Positions 51,601 to 57,600 of a stretch of DNA of 64,000 nt are shown in pieces (position 1 is the first letter of the stretch; every line of letters begins with the position of its first letter). Origin of the DNA: Pollenia angustigena (taxonomy: Eukaryota; Arthropoda; Insecta; Diptera; Polleniidae); NCBI GenBank assembly GCA_930367215.1, contig OV884059.1, positions 60,917,393 to 60,981,392 of the forward strand, read 5' to 3'. A program made the position numbers and the translations under genes. The notes below the pieces were generated by a model. That model saw only the letters and a list, made by a program, of their open reading frames with translations. It had not been told where the DNA came from and ran no database searches.

Positions 51601-54600
51601 CGTATAAACCTAAGTTGGACCATGGCGATCACTTTAAAGAAAAAATCGTCCAAATCGGTCAAGCCATCCTCAAGTTATGTGCTTAATAGAAAAAGTGTTC
51701 GTAAAAGTAGGCATGGTAAATTTTTCTTTCGATGGAAACTTAAAATGCATTGATACGAACAGTTGAAAGAAAAATTAGTCAAATCGATGGAGCCGTTTTC
51801 TGATTTTATGTAAATCGAAAAAAGTGGGCGTAAAAGTGGGCCAGGAACAATTTTCTTTCCGTATAAACCTAAGTTGGACCATGGCGATCACTTTAAAGAA
51901 AAAATCGTCCAAATCGGTCAAGCCGTCCTCAAGTTATGTGCTTAATAGAAAAAGTGGGCGTAAAAGTGGGCGGGGAACAATTTTATATGCTATAAACCTC
52001 ACGGAGCCCGAGACCTTTCCAACGAATGCAAAACTGTGTAAATCAGTTCGTGCGTTCTGGAGTTATAGCAGAAGGGAGGAAAACCCGACTTATTTTTATA
52101 TAATTTCATTTCATTTACTATTGTAATAAAGCGGCAGTAGATATTTTAGACGTCACCTTTGCGTGCTTATAAATTACACAGCCTCACAAAAATATAAAAA
52201 GGTTCTGACCCAGAAACCAGACCCACCAATCCTTATGTACTATCACCTCCTGAATGCAATGCCGCCATAAGAATTGAATTCTATCGTTGGGTTTTCATGT
52301 AATTTACAAGGAAAATCCGCAAAGTGACCTTACCTAATTTGTAAATTTGACCATGTTAAAAAGTGTTTGTTTAAATGCATGTAACTTTTAAAATTTTTGA
52401 CAGATTTGATCTTACATAAAGAAATACAATTTTAAAAAATTTTAACTAACAATAAGTCAAATTTACAAAGAAACCGATTTGCTATTTCAGTTTGTGCAAA
52501 AATATCATGAAGCGTACACGGATGCCAAAATGATTCATGATTATATTACAGACACAAATTTTCTGTATCAAATTTTCTGTAGCAGCTTGCATTGAACCAC
52601 TAAAACATATTAGCACTTGTAAATCAATTGTTGCTTGTGATCATCTTACTTTCAAGGACGTGCTGTATCAAATATTTGAATATTTAGAGTTCAAAGAAAT
52701 AAATAAAAGATCGTTCTTGAATTCAATTCCCCACAAATTTAAATTTTCTTTTAACACAGACAAGCTTAAGTACCTTACTGCAAATTTGAAAAAGATGTTA
52801 ACATTTTCCAAACGGTTTTAGCGGATGCGAAAGATTCAATGTTAAAAAGATATATCGATAGACCTGTGGATGATGTATACTTATACCACAGTAATATTAA
52901 TGTGGGGAGAGTGTTTGCGATGGCGAAGAGGAACGAGGATATGGAACCTCATAAAGAAATATACACCATGTGTCAGCAATAAAGGCCCGGCAAAGCTAAT
53001 GCATTCACTTCCTTTTCGATATTTTGCAGTTCTATCCAACGAAGCAAGATATGGAAAATGGTGTGAAAATAATGAAAAGGGTTTTCAGGAAAAAAAAAAA
53101 TGGAATGCTAAGGAACGAATAAAGAGATTGGAAGAGATGGAGCAAACAACAAGTAAAAAAACGACGTACGGAGAGTAAAGTCCTATTTCTAAATTTGCTT
53201 TATGTGAATGAGCCTATGGAATTGTTTAATTTATGAAATAAACTATCTGATGTCGATGTACAGAGTAATCGGATAAAAATTCTTAAAAAGCAAATAAACA
53301 TGTGGAGAGATTTAAATTATAAATATCACGGTGAAAAGTTTGGCAAACAACAAATTTGGATTTAGAGTCCCAACTCAAAGAAAAGCTAAAGAATTTGCAC
53401 TATTATGTAGATCTCTAAAAATTTTAAAAATAAAATAACTTGATGTTTTTAGGGCCATTATTACAACTTGAAGTTAGCTAAAGTTAAGACTAAATTGACA
53501 GATAATAATATGTTATCTGTCAAAAAGCGTCTGTTAACTGTCGGATAACAGCTAACGCCAAGTTATAATAATGGCCCTTAAAAGTATAAATAATAAAGAT
53601 TTCTGTTAAATACATTTCCAGTAAAATAACTAAAATTTTTTTCGCAAAACTAAAAATGTAAACTTTAATGATCGATTTAATAAAAGTTGCATTCATACAT
53701 ATTTTAATATAAATTTGATACTATTTCCTTTTCTTATAGATCTTTTCTTTCTCATTCGGTTATTTTTCATCCGATTTTCAAGTTTTTTTTTTGTTGGAAA
53801 GGTATTTAAATTACCTTTCTAATAGGTCCCATACACAATACCATCATGATTGTACAATCAAGTGATTGTGCAATTAAGCTTAAAGCACACAACACACCAG
53901 CATGCTGGTACGAAATTCATTTTTTTACCAAAAATTGTGTGGAAAAGTTTGTAATGAATAACAATAAAATTTGTGCTGCTGTTATTATTGCTATTATCCT
54001 AAAACGAAAACGAATAAGGAGTAAAAAAACCTGTTTTAATTTAAATTTTGTTTTAAATTTTGTATTTTTTGATGTTTACGCCTTGACGATTTAACATTTA
54101 TGAGCTAACTTTACAGCACACGATACAATCATGCTGGTACAATCTAAAAAATATCAAACTATTTTTGATAAAGCACCATCAGCTGGTACAATCACACCAC
54201 AAGCTCATACACGGTCAATCAGCTGGCACAATCACTTGATTGCATATTCATGATGGTGTTGTGTATGGGCCCTATAAATGTAGAATATAGTTAGTAATAA
54301 TTATTGCTAGATGGCGTAAAATTCATTTTTTTTGGAAAAATGCATCAAAACACCCTGTATTTGCAAATATTTTGAAATTATATGTTCCACAAAACTACTC
54401 GCCATACGATTTTGTACAAAGTTGCCAAACAACATTTGGTCGAATTCTGGAATTTTAACGGTCACAATTTTGATTTTCTTCAAGCACCTAAAAATAACGG
54501 TAATTTTGTAAATAACGGAATTATATAAAAGTCGCGGAACAAAAGTTGCTTCTGATACCCTAGAGAACCATTTTCAACAATAAAAAAGTTCTTTTTCGCA

Positions 54601-57600
54601 AAAAGTCGATTTTGGCATATTGCTACCTATGTTACTTTGTTTTTGTAAAGGGATCTGAATTCTTTTGCTTTTGCTTGTGCAAAAAAACAAAACAAAAAAT
54701 GTTACTCCTTCTTTTCTCGCTTCTCATACCAAAGAGCCGAGGCCTTCTGAGGCATTCTTTAGCAGTTACGTAAGAATAGTAATTAATAAAAAGGCCTGAA
54801 GTAAGAAAGTCTTCTGAGTTTTCCCGCTGGGTTGATACGAACTTGCCTTTAAAATTCTCTTGCCAGTGAGTGTTTCAATTTACGTTCAAGAAAACAGCTG
54901 ATTTCAAGGTAAGTGAGCAAATTTTTAGTGTATCTTTATAAATTGTTTTCTTGATGACATCTTGAAAGTAAATTGCTCATAAATTGAATGCAGCCTACGT
55001 CACAGCTTTCAATTTATGTAAATTTTGACAAGCAGTATACATATGTAAAAGACTATCAAGAACAACTTGACCGTGTGGCCGCAGGGTAAGAGAAAAATTG
55101 GTTATTTTTCATTTGAAATAAAAGAAACCAAAATGGAAAAAAGTACACAAGTACACATTGAGAAAAAAGTAACCAATTTTAATAAAAAGTAACCAAAACG
55201 CTGATCGCAACTTGAATTAAAAGAAAGATATGTAAATGAATTAATCAAGTATATCCTGTTGAGGAAAACTTTTTGAAGGACCAACGAGATGAACGTACGT
55301 ATTTTGGTTGTGTGGAAACTCTGGGAACAAAATCTGTTCGACGTTAAGAAGTTAGAAAACAAAAGAGTGATGTATTTGTGGGTAAAAACATAACTACAAG
55401 AACTTCTAAGTCTAGGTCAGTACCACATTTATCGAAATTAACCCCAATTTTAAATGAAAATAGATGTATTCCTAACCACCAATTCGGCTTTAGAAGAGAA
55501 CACAGCACAATTGAGCAAACCCATCGTATAGTAAACGCAATAAGAAAAGCCTTTGAAGAAAGAAAATATTGTTCCGCTCTCTTCATCGATGTTTCTCAAG
55601 CTTTTGATACAGTCTGGCATGAAGGCTTATTACATAAATTGAATCTAAACTTACCAGTAAACACAAACAAGCTGCTAGAAAGCTACTTAGTCGGTCGAAA
55701 GTTTATTATTAAAGAAGGTGATTATTTAAGCTCTCCTCAGCAAATTTACGCTGGAGTCCCTCAGGGAAGCATCCTGCGCCCACTTTTATACTTAATATAT
55801 ACTTCTACACCGAAACTTCAACATTTGCTGATGATACAGCTTTTCTAAGCGAGCACGAAACAGTCAAGAAGCACCTCGATACCTACAGGATCATATATTT
55901 CAACTCGAACTATGGTTAAAGCAATGGAGAATAAAGGCCAATGAGCAAAAATGCGTACATATAACATTTACCTTGCGTCGGGAATCATGCCCCCCTATTA
56001 AAATCAATAATCAAATAATACCTCAAAATTCGCATGTATAATACCTCGGTATTCATCTAGATCGCCGTTTAACGTGGAAAAGCCATATAGAGGCAAAATT
56101 AACTCAAATGAATTTAAAGGTTATCCAAATTCATTGGCTTATTGGAAGAAACTCTTTCCTTAGTCTCGACTGCAAACTTCTTCTTTACAACTCCATCTTA
56201 AAGCCAATCTGGTGCTATGGGGCACTACCTCGGCCTCTAATATCGAAAAAATTCAAAGGCGCCAAAATAAACTAGGCTGACTTCCAAAACGTACTAATAC
56301 AAAGTTTGTATACAGTTTTACTACTGTATTTTAACCATGCACATGTACAAAGTACCGAAACAATGCAACTATGTGTTCTGTTTATTTAAACGTTTTGAAA
56401 TGTAAGTGATGCATAATATTAAAATAAATCTGTATTGCTTGCAAATTAAATGTCAAATATCACAAAGCATCAACTTTAAAACCGATGCTCTGATTGCTTT
56501 TTTGCTGCGTTACTAATACTTACCATTGATGTTTTGGAAGGGTTTGCATTGCATAGATATTGTACTGCGGCGTAATGAAACATTATACTTTGTTCTTATA
56601 CAAAGCATTTGACGTTTTGGAAGTCAGCCCTACTTCGAATAATCACAGCTCCCCCTTGGTATGTTAAAAACTCAAATATCCACAAGGATCTCAATGTTCC
56701 ATTAGTTAAAGCTATGATTACGAAATATGCAGTAAAATACTTAAAAAGGCGCGAATTGCACCCGAACCCACTAGCACGAAATATTTTAAATGATAGCGGC
56801 CACATTAGCTTAAGAAGAACAGACACTGCAGCACTTATCCAATTAGATGAGCGATAAACACCTATATTAGTGAACAGAACCCGTGATGAAGAAAATTTTT
56901 GTCTGGCACTGGCAGGACATAAAATAACGTATTAGGTTAAGATTTGATTAATTATTTTAAGTTCATATTTAATATATGAAAATTCAATAAATAAATAATG
57001 AAAAAAGAAAAAAAAAATAACGTCAGCTCGTTATTGGTTTGGCGCATATGCCAAAAAGTCTTAGTGGAGAAAACCGACAATGAAGGTTTATATTAAGTTT
57101 TCTGAAAATATACGCGATAGAATTTTTTGTATTTTCACAACTGCTTTCAAATAATTTTAAATTTTGTAAGCGTTCATGAATGAACTTAGAAGTTAATACT
57201 ATTTTATTGAAAGTGCTTTCACTACTCACTACTACTACTACTTTTCTTACGGCAATGACGCAAAGCAAGAGTAAAATTAATTTTCTTGTAATTTTATTTT
57301 GCTTTCGCTTTAACTACTTGTCAAAGCAAAGCAAGAGTCAAATTAATTTTGTACGTTTTTGTATGAGGAATAATACTTAAAACACTTTAAAAAAGTTCAT
57401 ATGAAGCAAAATGAATGCATTAAAAAAAGAGTTAGATTTGCATATTTTGCAGGCAGAGCAAGTTTTCTTCCAGCAAAACGGTGATCCGAAAAATAACGCT
57501 AAAATTGTTGCGGGTAATAGTAAAAAGGCGACTGAGAAAATATCATAGGGTTCCGGAAAACATGGAAGAACTATGGCATCGAAACAACACGAATGGAACC

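Larger units (their letters stand above)
44950..54831. mobile_element. Large composite with CCCAGCGGGAAAA ends
   Basis: The left end CCCAGCGGGAAAAAGAAG and right end TTCTGAGTTTTCCCGCTGGG are inverted. Both ends carry subterminal arrays of AAGGCC/AAGGCCTT (about seven to ten at 44965-45270, fewer at 54730-54800). Inside are the Sola-like transposon, a palindrome, a Helitron, unknown coding relics and two MITEs. No target duplication is clear and I cannot name the superfamily. Confidence 0.55.
55400..57018 (+). mobile_element. Jockey-type LINE, 5'-truncated, with a MITE inside
   Basis: The RT remnant HQFGFRREHSTIEQTHRI, CSALFIDVSQAFDTVWH (motif A) and GVPQGSILRPLLY (motif B, usual G changed to R) is followed by a frameshift before TFADDTAF (motif C). 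Further thumb sequence lies to 56270. The 3' part resumes after the MITE and ends in an A-rich tail at about 57000-57018. A second, shorter copy of the same 3' end is at 17064-17410. Confidence 0.85.
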
